From positions 36,754 to 100,753 of the forward strand of contig NZ_SUHQ01000029.1 of the NCBI RefSeq assembly GCF_004962245.1: a stretch of DNA of 64,000 bases, given 5' to 3'. Within the stretch, counting starts at the first letter, position 1; every line of letters starts with the position of its first letter. Positions 16,551 through 25,427 of this stretch are shown here, piece after piece. The notes beneath the pieces are model-generated. The model did no database searches. It saw only the letters and a program-made list of their open reading frames with translations, and had not been told where the DNA came from. A program made the translations under genes and the position numbers. The stretch comes from Mesorhizobium sp. GTDB taxonomy: Bacteria > Pseudomonadota > Alphaproteobacteria > Rhizobiales > Rhizobiaceae.

Positions 16551-17735
16551 ATGGAACAATGTTGGCGATGGTATGGACCGGACGATCCGGTAACGCTCGA
16601 TCATGTCAAACAGGCAGGCGCGACGGGCGTGGTGACGGCCCTGCACGACATCTATGACGGGCGCGCCTGGCCGCTCGACAGCATACTGGAGCGCAAGCGG
16701 ATCATCGAGGCCGAAGGGCTGACGTGGTCTGTTGTGGAGAGCATTCCCGTTCACAATTCGATCAAGATCGGCTCGGCGGAAAGGCAACGTTATTCGGGCT
16801 GGTACAAGGATACCATCCGCGCGCTGGCGAAGGCCGGCATAAAGACCATCTGCTACAACTTCATGCCTGTGGTCGACTGGACCCGCACCGATCTTGCCTA
16901 TCGACTTCCAACGACAGGCTACGCCCTGCGTTTCGATGCGATCGATTTTGCCGCATACGACCTGTTCGTCCTGAAGCGCAGGAATGCCGAGGCCAGCTAC
17001 AGCGCGGCACGTATCGCGGAAGCGGAATTGCGTTTCAAGGCGCTGAACGACGAGCAGATCGACAGGATCGAACGCAATCTCATCGCGGGCCTGCCGGCGA
17101 CCGAGCGCAGCTACAATCGCGAGACGATGAAGGAGGCGCTGGCCGATTACGATGCGATCAGGCCGGCGGAACTGCGAGAAAACCTTGCCTGGTTCCTGAA
17201 GGAGATCATTCCGGTCGCCGAAGAAGTCGGCGCGCGCATGTGCATCCATCCCGACGACCCGCCATTCTCGCTCTATGGCTTGCCACGGATCGTTTCGACC
17301 GCCGAGGACGCGCGTTTCATCCTCAACGCCGTCGACAGTCCGGCGAACGGCCTGACATTCTGCACCGGCTCGTATGGTACGCGCGCAGACAACGACATTG
17401 TCGGCATGGTCAAGGAATTCGCCGACCAGATCCATTTCGTCCATCTGCGCAATGTAACCATCGAGGATGACGGCTCCTTCTATGAAGCCGAGCATCTGGA
17501 GGGCGGCACCGACATGGCGCATGTCATCCTCGCTTTGATGCAGGAAGAGACGCGTCGCCGCAAGGAAGGTCGTGCCGACTGGCGGATTCCCATGCGTCCC
17601 GATCATGGCCATCTGCTCGCCGACGATATCGGCAAGACCAGGATCAATCCTGGCTACTCGTTGATCGGCCGCCTGAAAGGCCTCGCCGAGTTACGCGGCA
17701 TTATGCGCGCCGTGGAGCGTTTTGGGCTGGCCTGA
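16551..17735 (+). CDS. uxuA: Mannonate dehydratase
   Basis: The 394-residue protein matches UxuA from its opening MEQCWRWYGPDDPVTL through GATGVVTALHDI, the CYNFMPVVDWTRTDL segment, and the metal-site region CIHPDDPPFSLYGLPRIVST to the C-terminal MRPDHGHLLADD. It dehydrates D-mannonate to 2-keto-3-deoxygluconate in the cytoplasm, a step of hexuronate breakdown. AAGGGAAAG precedes ATG 16551, and the frame is open further upstream without a better start. The divergent GntR regulator and SDR suggest a mannonate/fructuronate module. No uxaC or KDG kinase gene is in the window. Confidence 0.93.
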   Translation: MEQCWRWYGPDDPVTLDHVKQAGATGVVTALHDIYDGRAWPLDSILERKRIIEAEGLTWSVVESIPVHNSIKIGSAERQRYSGWYKDTIRALAKAGIKTICYNFMPVVDWTRTDLAYRLPTTGYALRFDAIDFAAYDLFVLKRRNAEASYSAARIAEAELRFKALNDEQIDRIERNLIAGLPATERSYNRETMKEALADYDAIRPAELRENLAWFLKEIIPVAEEVGARMCIHPDDPPFSLYGLPRIVSTAEDARFILNAVDSPANGLTFCTGSYGTRADNDIVGMVKEFADQIHFVHLRNVTIEDDGSFYEAEHLEGGTDMAHVILALMQEETRRRKEGRADWRIPMRPDHGHLLADDIGKTRINPGYSLIGRLKGLAELRGIMRAVERFGLA

Positions 17736-17793
17736 GGATCGCCGAGCGGGAACAAGAAGTTAGGATTTTCGTATGTAAAAACTACTTGTCCAG

Positions 17794-17855
17794 GTAAAAA
17801 TACCTGCTACTAATCGGCCGACCCGGCGCATGGTAGGTTCGGGAGGTATTTTTAC
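17794..17855 (+). promoter_or_regulatory. Perfect 12-base inverted repeat covering a ribosome-binding site
   Basis: GTAAAAATACCT (17794-17805) is the exact reverse complement of AGGTATTTTTAC (17844-17855). The right arm begins inside the GGGAGG ribosome-binding site (17841-17846) of the gene starting at 17858. The left arm is itself inside the palindrome CAGGTAAAAATACCTG (17791-17806). It could be two operator half sites for the IclR protein or, in mRNA, a stem with a 38-base loop hiding the ribosome-binding site. Confidence 0.55.
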
Positions 17856-17857
17856 GA

Positions 17858-19006
17858 ATGACAAGACTGCGCGGTCTGGCATGGGATCATCGACGCTGCT
17901 GGGGTCCGCTCGACGCCAGCAGCGAGACGTACTGTGCCGGCAATCCCGGTCTGGAAATCGAATGGGACCGCCGCAGCCTCTACGAGTTCGGTGAGGGCGC
18001 GCTTGGTCCCGTGCTCGGAACCTACGATCTGATCGTGTTCGATCATCCCTTTATCGGCGACATCGCCGATGGTGAGCTGATGGTGCCGTTCGACGGCCAT
18101 CTGTCGCTGGAGCAGCGCCGCTTGTTCGAGCACGATTCGGTCGGCGCATCCTGGCGATCCTACGCAAGGAACGGGCGCCAGTGGGCACTGCCGATCGATG
18201 CCGCCTGCCAGATCGCTTCATATCGCCCGGATCTCCTGGAGCGCTACGCAGCGGTGCCCAGTACGCATGAAGAGGTGCTGGAGCTTGGCCGGCGCGTGCG
18301 CAGGGACGGCAAGTGGCTTGGCCTGCCGTTCGTGCCGACGGACGCCATGTGCCTGCTCCTGACACTCGGCGATCCGCAGGAGAACGGCGAGGAGTTTATT
18401 GCAAGGGAGAAGGTCCAGCAGGCTGTCGCGCAGCTGCGCCAGCTTGCCGAGCTGTCGCATCCGAACTCGTCGAAATGGAATCCGATCCGCTGTTACGACC
18501 ACATGATCGCGCATGACGATGTGGTCTATGTGCCGTTCGCCTTCGGCTATGTGAACTACGCCTCGAAGGCCGACAGGCCGTATCTTCGCTTCGCCGACGT
18601 GCCGACCCCGCGATTCGCCGGCGCCTTGCTCGGTGGTGCCGGCATCGGCGTCAGCGCCCAGTCGAAACACAAACAGGTCGCCATCGATTACGCGCTTTTT
18701 CTATGCTCGCCCGGCTATCAGCGCGGCGACTACGTGAAGTCAGGCGGACAGCCGGGATCGCTGGCAGCATGGAAGGACGCCGAGGTTAACGATTTTTCCG
18801 GCAATTTCTTCAGCTCGACACTCGCGACGATCGAGGCGTCCTACCTGCGCCCGACGCATCCGGGCTTCATCACCTTTTTTCGCGAATGCGCCCCGCATGC
18901 GGCGGCCGCCATCGCCGGCGACATGCCGGCAACGGAACTGGCAGACCGGCTTAACCGGCTGTATCGCGAGACCAGGCAAGGCCAACCGGAACGGAGCGTC
19001 GCATAA
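17858..19006 (+). CDS. Solute-binding-like protein without signal peptide (cytoplasmic)
   Basis: The 382-residue sequence has the look of a family 1 extracellular solute-binding protein (RLFEHDSVGASWRS, LPIDAACQIASYRPDLL, LGGAGIGVSAQSKHKQVAIDYALFLCS) but begins MTRLRGLAWDHRR with no hydrophobic export signal, so it should stay in the cytoplasm. Homologues of this signal-less type occur beside CaiB-type CoA transferases and enoyl-CoA hydratases, as here. Its stop overlaps the IclR start (TAATG), which suggests that the two work as a pair, perhaps as ligand sensor and regulator. An unusual inverted repeat covers its ribosome-binding site. The function is not established. Confidence 0.75.
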   Translation: MTRLRGLAWDHRRCWGPLDASSETYCAGNPGLEIEWDRRSLYEFGEGALGPVLGTYDLIVFDHPFIGDIADGELMVPFDGHLSLEQRRLFEHDSVGASWRSYARNGRQWALPIDAACQIASYRPDLLERYAAVPSTHEEVLELGRRVRRDGKWLGLPFVPTDAMCLLLTLGDPQENGEEFIAREKVQQAVAQLRQLAELSHPNSSKWNPIRCYDHMIAHDDVVYVPFAFGYVNYASKADRPYLRFADVPTPRFAGALLGGAGIGVSAQSKHKQVAIDYALFLCSPGYQRGDYVKSGGQPGSLAAWKDAEVNDFSGNFFSSTLATIEASYLRPTHPGFITFFRECAPHAAAAIAGDMPATELADRLNRLYRETRQGQPERSVA

Positions 19007-19857
19007 TGGCCGCCGACGTAGCCCAGATCGGTGATGAAGGCGAAAGCGGCCGCAACGGCTATCGGGTGCCGGCGGTGGAAAAGGCGCTCGATGTCCTCGA
19101 GTTCATGGCGTCCAGCGCCGAGCCGCTGACCCAGACCGAGATCGCCACCGGCCTGGGGCGCTCCATCCATGAGATATACCGTATCCTGCTTCTGCTGGAA
19201 AAGCGCGGCTACATCTTCCGGACGCAATCCGACCGCTTCCGCCTCTCGCTGAAGCTGTTCGAGCTGGCGCATTTGCATCCGCCGGTGAACCGGCTGGTCG
19301 AATGCGCGCTGCCGGTGATGCGCGAGCTCTCCGCCAATACCGATCAAAGCTGTCATCTGGTCGTTCGCGAAGGCGAAAGCGCACTGGTGGTGTTGCAGAT
19401 CGATTCGCCTTTGCCGATGCGCTACTCGGTCGCGCTCGGCTCGCATTTTCCGATCCTCGAAACGAGCTCCGGCGCGGTGCTGCTCGCGCATTCGAACCAG
19501 GCCGAGCGTGAGCGCATCGTCGAGCGGATCGTGGCTGCAGGCGAAGGACAGGGCACGCGGGCCGAAATCGAAGCGCGGCTGAACGAAGCTGCAAGGCTCG
19601 GCTACGAGATGCGCGCCTCCCTGGCCGTCGAGGCCTGCACCAACGTCTCACTGCCGGTGCGCGATCACACCGGTGCGGTCATTGCGGCGCTGACCGTCCC
19701 GTTCCTGCCGCAGAAAGCCGCGCGTTTCGACCGCGAAACCGTCTTCGAGCGGGCGAAGGCGGCCGCCGAGACAATATCGGCGGCGCTGGGGGCGGGTGAA
19801 GCCACCGCCTCGTCACGTGCCGACCCGGAACGGCGGGACTATCCGTTCAGCAACTAA
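19006..19857 (+). CDS. IclR-family transcriptional regulator
   Basis: A 283-residue regulator with an N-terminal winged helix (VEKALDVLEFMASSAEPLTQ, then LGRSIHEIYRILLLLEKRGYI) and a C-terminal GAF-like effector domain (ETSSGAVLLAHSNQ, VEACTNVSLPVRDHTGAVIAALTVPF). IclR proteins bind small organic acids and control catabolic operons. The ATG overlaps the preceding stop by one base, and 25 bases separate its stop from the SBP gene that opens the importer operon, so it probably regulates the downstream sugar/CoA genes. Candidate operator half sites lie at 17794-17855. Confidence 0.9.
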   Translation: MAADVAQIGDEGESGRNGYRVPAVEKALDVLEFMASSAEPLTQTEIATGLGRSIHEIYRILLLLEKRGYIFRTQSDRFRLSLKLFELAHLHPPVNRLVECALPVMRELSANTDQSCHLVVREGESALVVLQIDSPLPMRYSVALGSHFPILETSSGAVLLAHSNQAERERIVERIVAAGEGQGTRAEIEARLNEAARLGYEMRASLAVEACTNVSLPVRDHTGAVIAALTVPFLPQKAARFDRETVFERAKAAAETISAALGAGEATASSRADPERRDYPFSN

Positions 19858-19882
19858 CAAGATGATAAATAGGGAGAAGAAG

Positions 19883-20914
19883 ATGAACTGGTCCAAGTCA
19901 ATCCTGCTTTCCTCAGCGGCCGCGCTGGCTCTGAGCACTGCTGCCGCGCAGGCCGAAAATATGCCAAAGCGCATCGGCTATGTCACCAACTACGCCACCC
20001 ATGAGTGGTATCAGAACGTCATCAAGGGCATGCAGGCCCGCGCCAAGGAACTCGGCATCGAGCTCGAGGTGCAGGACGCCAATCTCGACATCGCCAAGCA
20101 GGTTTCTGCCGCGGAAGACTTTATGGCCAAAGGCGTTGACGTGCTGATCGTCACGCCTGTCAACGAAGAGGGCGTCGTTCCGCTGCTGCGCCAGGCGAAA
20201 TCCAACGACGTCCCGGTCGTTCTGGAAGGCAACCCGGTCAAGGGCATGACGACCATGGTCGCGATCTGCGACTATGATACCGGCTATACGGCTGGCGTCG
20301 AAGCAGGCAAATACGCCAAGGAAAAGCTCGGCGGCAAAGCCCAGGTGATGAATGTCGGCCTGCCGCTCCTGTCTGCCACCGTCCTGCGTTCGCAAGGCTT
20401 CATGGACGGCCTGAAGACCATCATCCCCGACGCGGTCATGGTCCACGATCTCGACGGCGGCGGCAATCCCGACCGCGCGCTCGAAGTGTCTTCGGCGGCG
20501 CTTGCCAAGAACGCCGACATCAACATCATCTATGGCATCAACGATTCCTCTTCGCTTGGCGGCCTGCAGGCCTGGAAGGCGGCCGGCAAGTCGCAGGATA
20601 ATTTGTTGACGGTCGGCACGGGCGGCGAAGGCCTTGCCTTCATCAATGCGATACAGAACGAACCCTCCTACCGCATCGAAGCCGCGATGTTCCCGGAAAA
20701 GGAAGGCCACACCGCTATCGATGCCGCAGTGAAGCTGTTCAACGGCGAAGAGGTGCCCGAGCACATCGTCAGCCCGACCGCGCCGATGAACGGCGACGAC
20801 TGGAAGAAGTACTACGATTACGACGGCACTGTCCGCACGATCAAATGGGACGCCGTCAATGCGCTCCAGCCGCCGGAAAAGTGCATGAAAACCTCCGCCG
20901 ACCTGAAGAAGTAG
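19883..20914 (+). CDS. Ribose-type ABC transporter substrate-binding protein
   Basis: The 343-residue protein has a clear signal peptide (MNWSKSILLSSAAALALS, cleavage near AQA-E at residue 25) and the periplasmic-binding fold of the RbsB/LsrB class: RIGYVTNYATHEWYQNVIKG, KQVSAAEDFMAKGVDVLIV, GINDSSSLGGLQAWKAAG. ATG 19883 follows AGGGAGAAGA; the longer frame from 19796 overlaps the IclR gene and is rejected. It delivers a sugar or similar polyhydroxy compound to the permeases encoded next. The ligand is unknown. A strong hairpin after the stop could favour its expression over the membrane components. Confidence 0.9.
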   Translation: MNWSKSILLSSAAALALSTAAAQAENMPKRIGYVTNYATHEWYQNVIKGMQARAKELGIELEVQDANLDIAKQVSAAEDFMAKGVDVLIVTPVNEEGVVPLLRQAKSNDVPVVLEGNPVKGMTTMVAICDYDTGYTAGVEAGKYAKEKLGGKAQVMNVGLPLLSATVLRSQGFMDGLKTIIPDAVMVHDLDGGGNPDRALEVSSAALAKNADINIIYGINDSSSLGGLQAWKAAGKSQDNLLTVGTGGEGLAFINAIQNEPSYRIEAAMFPEKEGHTAIDAAVKLFNGEEVPEHIVSPTAPMNGDDWKKYYDYDGTVRTIKWDAVNALQPPEKCMKTSADLKK

Positions 20915-20924
20915 AATCCCAAAT

Positions 20925-20951
20925 CGCCCTGTCCGCCGTGCGGGCAGGGCG
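20925..20951 (+). other. Hairpin between SBP and permease genes
   Basis: CGCCCTGTCCG pairs with CGGGCAGGGCG, an 11-base stem with one G-U pair and a 5-base loop, without a T run. Such stems after SBP genes usually protect the upstream mRNA or partly attenuate transcription. Confidence 0.6.
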
Positions 20952-21054
20952 CCGGATCAGGTCGTGTCGACGGCGAAACAGGCAACCGGCCGGGTTTCGA
21001 GCCGGCTGGTTTCGAATGGCGATGGCAGTCGATGCGGATCGGAAATGGACGGAA

Positions 21055-22038
21055 ATGAGCGAGCTTACGCAATCCTCCGCGCCCAGACGTTCTGTCGGCG
21101 GTCAGCTGTTGGGCAGCAGCCAACTCGTGCTGGGGATCATCCTGGCCGTGCTCTGCATCGCCATCTCGTTGGCGGCGCCACAGTTCTATTCCGAGGCCAA
21201 TATCATCGCCATCCTGCGCCAGTGCGCGCTGGTGCTGATCGTCGCCTCGGGCATGACCATGCTGATCATCACCGCTGAAGTCGATCTCTCTGTCGGGGCG
21301 TCGCTCGCCTTTGTCGGCTGTATCGGCATGGCCGTCCTCAATTCGACGCACAGCCTCGCACTTGGCATGCTGGCGGCGTTTGCCTTTGCCGGCGGGGTCG
21401 GCCTGTTCAACGGGCTGGTCGTCACCAGGCTCAAGGTGAACTCGCTGATCGCCACCATCGGCACGATGATGATGCTGCAGGGCGGCGTCTACCTGTTCAC
21501 CCGCGAGGCCGTGCAGAACCACCACCGCCTCATCAGCTTCACCGATCTGGGTGCCGGCTATATCGGCGCGATCCCGCTGCCCGTGGTCATCGCTGTGGTC
21601 ATCTTCGCCATCGCAGCCGTGACGCTGCGCTTCACCACGCTTGGCCGCTATCTCTATGCGGTCGGCGCCAATGAGCGTGCGGTTCGTCTTTCCGGCGTGC
21701 GCTCGGAACGCCTGAAGCTGTTTGCCTTCGTCGTCACCGGTCTGTGCGTCGGGGTCGCCGGCATGATCCTGTCGTCGCTGATGAATGCAGGCCAGCCGAC
21801 CGCCGGGCGCGGCTTCGAGCTGACGGTGATCGCCGCCGTCATCCTCGGCGGCACCAGCCTGCTCGGCGGGCGCGGTTCGCTGTTCGGCACGCTGCTCGGC
21901 GTGCTGGTGTTGAAGGTCATCGACAACGGCATCATCATTCTCGGCTGGAACCAGGATCTGCAGATGGTGGTGCCCGGCGTCGTCATCATTCTGGCCACCT
22001 ATCTCGACATCATCCGGAACAGAGCCAATGTCCGTTGA
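21055..22038 (+). CDS. Ribose-type ABC transporter permease 1
   Basis: A 327-residue RbsC-class inner-membrane protein with about eight to ten helices and the conserved stretch LIITAEVDLSVGASLAFVG, followed by GTTLGRYLYAVGANE-like and GGTSLLGGRGSLFGTLLGV segments. It forms a channel with the second permease of this operon. ATG 21055 is preceded by a weak GGACGGAA site; in-frame ATGs lie at 21016 and further up. Its end overlaps the ATPase start by 11 bases, so translation is coupled. Confidence 0.9.
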   Translation: MSELTQSSAPRRSVGGQLLGSSQLVLGIILAVLCIAISLAAPQFYSEANIIAILRQCALVLIVASGMTMLIITAEVDLSVGASLAFVGCIGMAVLNSTHSLALGMLAAFAFAGGVGLFNGLVVTRLKVNSLIATIGTMMMLQGGVYLFTREAVQNHHRLISFTDLGAGYIGAIPLPVVIAVVIFAIAAVTLRFTTLGRYLYAVGANERAVRLSGVRSERLKLFAFVVTGLCVGVAGMILSSLMNAGQPTAGRGFELTVIAAVILGGTSLLGGRGSLFGTLLGVLVLKVIDNGIIILGWNQDLQMVVPGVVIILATYLDIIRNRANVR

Positions 22039-23560
22039 TTTCCTTTATCCCGGCGAAGGCGCGGCCGTCGACACAGGCGTGCCGGCGATTGAGATGCGCG
22101 GCATCGACAAGCGCTTTCCGGGCGTGGTGGCACTGGACAATGTCGATCTCACCCTGGAGCCCGGCAAGATCCACGCCTTGATGGGCGAGAACGGCGCCGG
22201 CAAGTCGACGCTCATCAAGATCATGGCCGGGGTCTACGGCAAGGATGCCGGCACCATCCGCATGCGCGGACGCGAGCTCGACATCAGGTCGCCGCGCGAC
22301 AGCCTGAAAGAGGGCATCAAAGTGGTGTTCCAGGAGATCGCGCTGATCTCCGAATTCACGGTCGCCGAGAACATCTTCCTCGAAGGCTATCCGACCGGCA
22401 AGGGCGGTTCGATCGACTGGAAAAAGATCCGCGCGGATTCCGCCGCGCTGTTCAACCGCATCGGCTTCAACGTCGATCCGGCAGCGCGGACGGGATCGCT
22501 GCCGGTCAGCCAGCAGCAGATGGTCGAGATCGCTCGCGCGCTCGCCCATGAAGCCCGCGTCGTGGTGATGGACGAGCCGACGTCGTCGCTGACGCCGAAT
22601 GAGATTTCGCTGCCGTTCACCGTCATCCGCCGGCTGGCCGCGCTCGGCATCGCAGTGCTTTATGTCAGCCACAAGCTCGACGAGGTTTTCGAGATTGCCG
22701 ACACGGTCACTGTTCTGCGCGACGGCCGGCATGTCTCGACCAGACCGATCGGCGAGCACACCAACGACACGCTAATCCAGGACATGATTGGCCGGCGCAT
22801 CGAAAGCCTGTTTCCCCGCAAGCGCGGCGCGCCGGGCAGCAAGGTCGCCCTTTCCGTGCAGGGGCTCAGCACGGCGAAGAAGCTGAAGGACGTGTCCTTC
22901 GAGGCGAACGCCGGCGAAGTCCTCGGCTTCTTCGGCTTGATGGGGGCGGGCCGAACCGAGCTTGCCAAGGCGGTTGTCGGCTTCGATCCGATCATCTCCG
23001 GCACGATTTCCGTCGACGGTCGTCACCTGATGCCGCACGACACGCACACCGGCGTCCGGCTCGGCATCGGCCTGCTCACCGAGGATCGCAAGAGTGAAGG
23101 GCTGATGGGCGAATTGCCGGTGTACCAGAATGCCAGCCTCGCCTCGCTCGGCGCCTTCGCCAGAATGGGCTTCATCGACAAGGCCAGGGAACGCAAGGCG
23201 GTGCAGGATTATGTCGACCGCTTTCGTATCAAGACACCCAGCCTGTTCCAGCAGATCAAGAATCTGTCCGGCGGCAATCAGCAGAAGGTGCTGATTTCGC
23301 GCTGGCTGATGCGGGGCCTGAAAGTGATCGTGGTCGACGAGCCGACCCGCGGTATCGATGTCGGTGCCAAGTCGGAGATCTTCGCGCTCATCGACCGGTT
23401 GGCCGGCGAAGGCCTGGCGGTGGTCATGATGACGTCGGAAATGCCCGAGCTGCTGGGCCTTGCCGATCGTGTCGCGGTGATGTGCGAAGGTCGCCTCACC
23501 GCGATCATGTCCCGCGACGAGGCCACGCAGGAGAAAATCCTCAATGCAGCGATCGGATGA
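22028..23560 (+). CDS. Ribose-type ABC transporter ATPase (two nucleotide-binding domains)
   Basis: The 510-residue ATPase has the RbsA/XylG two-domain layout. Domain 1 has Walker A GENGAGKST (near residue 58), a signature region LPVSQQQMVEIARAL and Walker B VVVMDEPTSSLT. Domain 2 has the degenerate Walker A region GLMGAGRTELA, signature LSGGNQQKVLISRWL and VIVVDEPTRGIDVG. It powers import through the flanking permeases. The first signature lacks the LSGGQ core, reading PVSQQQ, which is common in this family. The start overlaps the end of permease 1. Confidence 0.92.
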   Translation: MSVDFLYPGEGAAVDTGVPAIEMRGIDKRFPGVVALDNVDLTLEPGKIHALMGENGAGKSTLIKIMAGVYGKDAGTIRMRGRELDIRSPRDSLKEGIKVVFQEIALISEFTVAENIFLEGYPTGKGGSIDWKKIRADSAALFNRIGFNVDPAARTGSLPVSQQQMVEIARALAHEARVVVMDEPTSSLTPNEISLPFTVIRRLAALGIAVLYVSHKLDEVFEIADTVTVLRDGRHVSTRPIGEHTNDTLIQDMIGRRIESLFPRKRGAPGSKVALSVQGLSTAKKLKDVSFEANAGEVLGFFGLMGAGRTELAKAVVGFDPIISGTISVDGRHLMPHDTHTGVRLGIGLLTEDRKSEGLMGELPVYQNASLASLGAFARMGFIDKARERKAVQDYVDRFRIKTPSLFQQIKNLSGGNQQKVLISRWLMRGLKVIVVDEPTRGIDVGAKSEIFALIDRLAGEGLAVVMMTSEMPELLGLADRVAVMCEGRLTAIMSRDEATQEKILNAAIG

Positions 23561-23623
23561 GACGATGATGCTCCACGGCAGCATTCGCCGTCGTTCGGCC
23601 GGCGCCTTCCAAGGGAGCAAGCG

Positions 23624-24619
23624 ATGAGTCTTGCAAGCACCGATACCATGAAAGAAGGGCCGTCCATGCTGGCGCGGCTCTTCGCGCGGCAGGAACTGGC
23701 GCTGCTCCTCTGTCTCATTCTCGTGATCACATTCTTTTCCTTCACCGCGGAGAATTTCTTCTCCGTGCGCAACATGACCAACGTGCTCGGGCAGGCGTCC
23801 CTCGCACTGACGGCCGGCATCGGTTGCGCCATCGTCTTCATGTCCGGCGAGGTCGACATTTCGATCGGGTCGCTGCTGGCGACCATCGCCCTGCCGCTGA
23901 TCATCATCATGAACGACACGAACTCGCTTGCGCTCGGCGTCGGTGGCGCGCTGCTGTTCGGGCTGACCATCGGTGTGGTGAATGGCTATCTCACAGCCTA
24001 TGCCGGCATCAACTCGCTGATCGTGACCCTGGGCACGATGTTCGTCATGCGCGGCGGGGTGTATCTTTATACCGGCCAGCGCGCGATCCCAGACGATGCC
24101 GCCCTCGACAGCTTCATCGCGCTGTCGGATGGCCGCCTGTTCAATGTCGTTCCCTATTCGGCGGTGATTGCGATCGTCCTGCTCGCCGCCTTCGCCTACA
24201 TGATGCAGCACCGGCCATTCGGGCGGCAGATCTATGCCGTCGGCGGAAATCCGGAGGTGGCACGGCTCGCCGGCTATGACGTGCGACGCGTCAAGTTCAT
24301 CTGCTTCATCATCAGCGCGCTGCTGGCGACGGTTGCCGGCATCATCCTGGCGGCCCGCGTCGGCTCGGCGCAGCATACGGCGGGACTGAATTTCGAGTTC
24401 CAGGTCGTTGCCGCCACCGTGCTCGGCGGGGTGAGCCTTGCCGGCGGCATCGGCAGCCTGACCGGCATGGCGCTTGGTGTGCTGATCCTGCAGTTCCTGT
24501 CCAACGGGCTGCGCGGGCTCGGCCTGCCGACCGAGTGGCAGCTGGTCATCACCGGCATGATCATCATAGCCGCGGTCGCTTTCGACGAAGCGAAGCGCCG
24601 GCGCATCATTGGAGGCTGA
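23624..24619 (+). CDS. Ribose-type ABC transporter permease 2
   Basis: A 331-residue RbsC-class permease with the conserved IVFMSGEVDISIGSLLATIA and VTLGTMFVMRGGVYLYTG segments and a C-terminal GVSLAGGIGSLTGMALGV. AAGGGAGC precedes the start. Together with the 21055 permease it probably forms a heterodimeric channel, whereas many ribose-type systems use one permease gene; LsrCD is a precedent for two. It is followed directly by an SDR gene whose ribosome-binding site overlaps its last codons. Confidence 0.9.
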   Translation: MSLASTDTMKEGPSMLARLFARQELALLLCLILVITFFSFTAENFFSVRNMTNVLGQASLALTAGIGCAIVFMSGEVDISIGSLLATIALPLIIIMNDTNSLALGVGGALLFGLTIGVVNGYLTAYAGINSLIVTLGTMFVMRGGVYLYTGQRAIPDDAALDSFIALSDGRLFNVVPYSAVIAIVLLAAFAYMMQHRPFGRQIYAVGGNPEVARLAGYDVRRVKFICFIISALLATVAGIILAARVGSAQHTAGLNFEFQVVAATVLGGVSLAGGIGSLTGMALGVLILQFLSNGLRGLGLPTEWQLVITGMIIIAAVAFDEAKRRRIIGG

Positions 24620-24620
24620 T

Positions 24621-25406
24621 ATGGATCGTCTCAAGGGCGAAACCGCAATCATCACAGGCGCTGCCGATGGCATCGGCCATGCGATCGCGGCGGCGATGGC
24701 AAGGGAAGGCGCGCATGTCTTCCTAAGCGACATCGCCGACGACAGGGGTGAACACTTCGCAGCGGAACTGCGCGCTGCCGGCCACAAAGCCGACTATGTG
24801 CATTGCGACGTGTCGAAAGAGGCCGACATTGCCAACGTCATTGCTACCGCCGTCAGCAAGACCGGCCATCTCGACGTGATGGTCAACAACGCCGCCATCG
24901 CCATCGGTGGCATGCCGGTCCACGAGATGACCGAAGAGCAATGGCATCGCCTGATCGCGGTCAACCTGACCAGCGTCTTCCGTGGCTGCAAATACGCGTT
25001 GCCGCACATGATCGCGCAGAAATCGGGCTCGATCATCAATATGGCCTCGGCGCAGGGGCATATCGGGCTCGACGGCTGGACCGCCTATGCCGGCGCCAAG
25101 GGCGCGGTGATGGCGATGACACGCCAGATGGCGGTCGAGTTCGGCCCGCTCAACATCCGCGTCAACTCGATCTCGCCGGGCGCCATCAACACGCCGATGA
25201 ACGACAAATTGGTCAGGGAGATCGGCGGTAATCTCGCCAAAGCCTGGGTGAAGATGCATCCACTCGGCCGCATCGGCGAGCCTTCCGAAGTGGCCGAAGC
25301 CGCAGTCTACCTGGCTTCGGATGCCGCCGGCTTCACCACCGGCACCGACCTGCGCGTCGACGGTGGGCTCACCGCCGCGCCACGCTATGTTCCCGATCTG
25401 CTTTGA
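24621..25406 (+). CDS. SDR-family oxidoreductase
   Basis: The 261-residue short-chain dehydrogenase has TGAADGIG (near residue 13), NNAAIAIGGMP, catalytic residues in AYAGAKGAVMAMTR and the C-terminal RVDGGLTAAPRYVPD. It probably oxidises a hydroxyl or lactol group of the imported compound. GGAGG six bases before ATG 24621 decides the start; this ATG overlaps nothing but follows the permease stop closely. It sits between import genes and CoA-dependent enzymes. The substrate cannot be predicted from the sequence. Confidence 0.88.
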   Translation: MDRLKGETAIITGAADGIGHAIAAAMAREGAHVFLSDIADDRGEHFAAELRAAGHKADYVHCDVSKEADIANVIATAVSKTGHLDVMVNNAAIAIGGMPVHEMTEEQWHRLIAVNLTSVFRGCKYALPHMIAQKSGSIINMASAQGHIGLDGWTAYAGAKGAVMAMTRQMAVEFGPLNIRVNSISPGAINTPMNDKLVREIGGNLAKAWVKMHPLGRIGEPSEVAEAAVYLASDAAGFTTGTDLRVDGGLTAAPRYVPDLL

Positions 25407-25427
25407 CAACACGAAACGAGACATAAA

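Noticed and set aside
22772..24787. A 671-codon open frame on the minus strand opposite the ABC ATPase and permease
   Set aside because: Same reason: no domain pattern, and it crosses two well-supported plus-strand genes and their gap.
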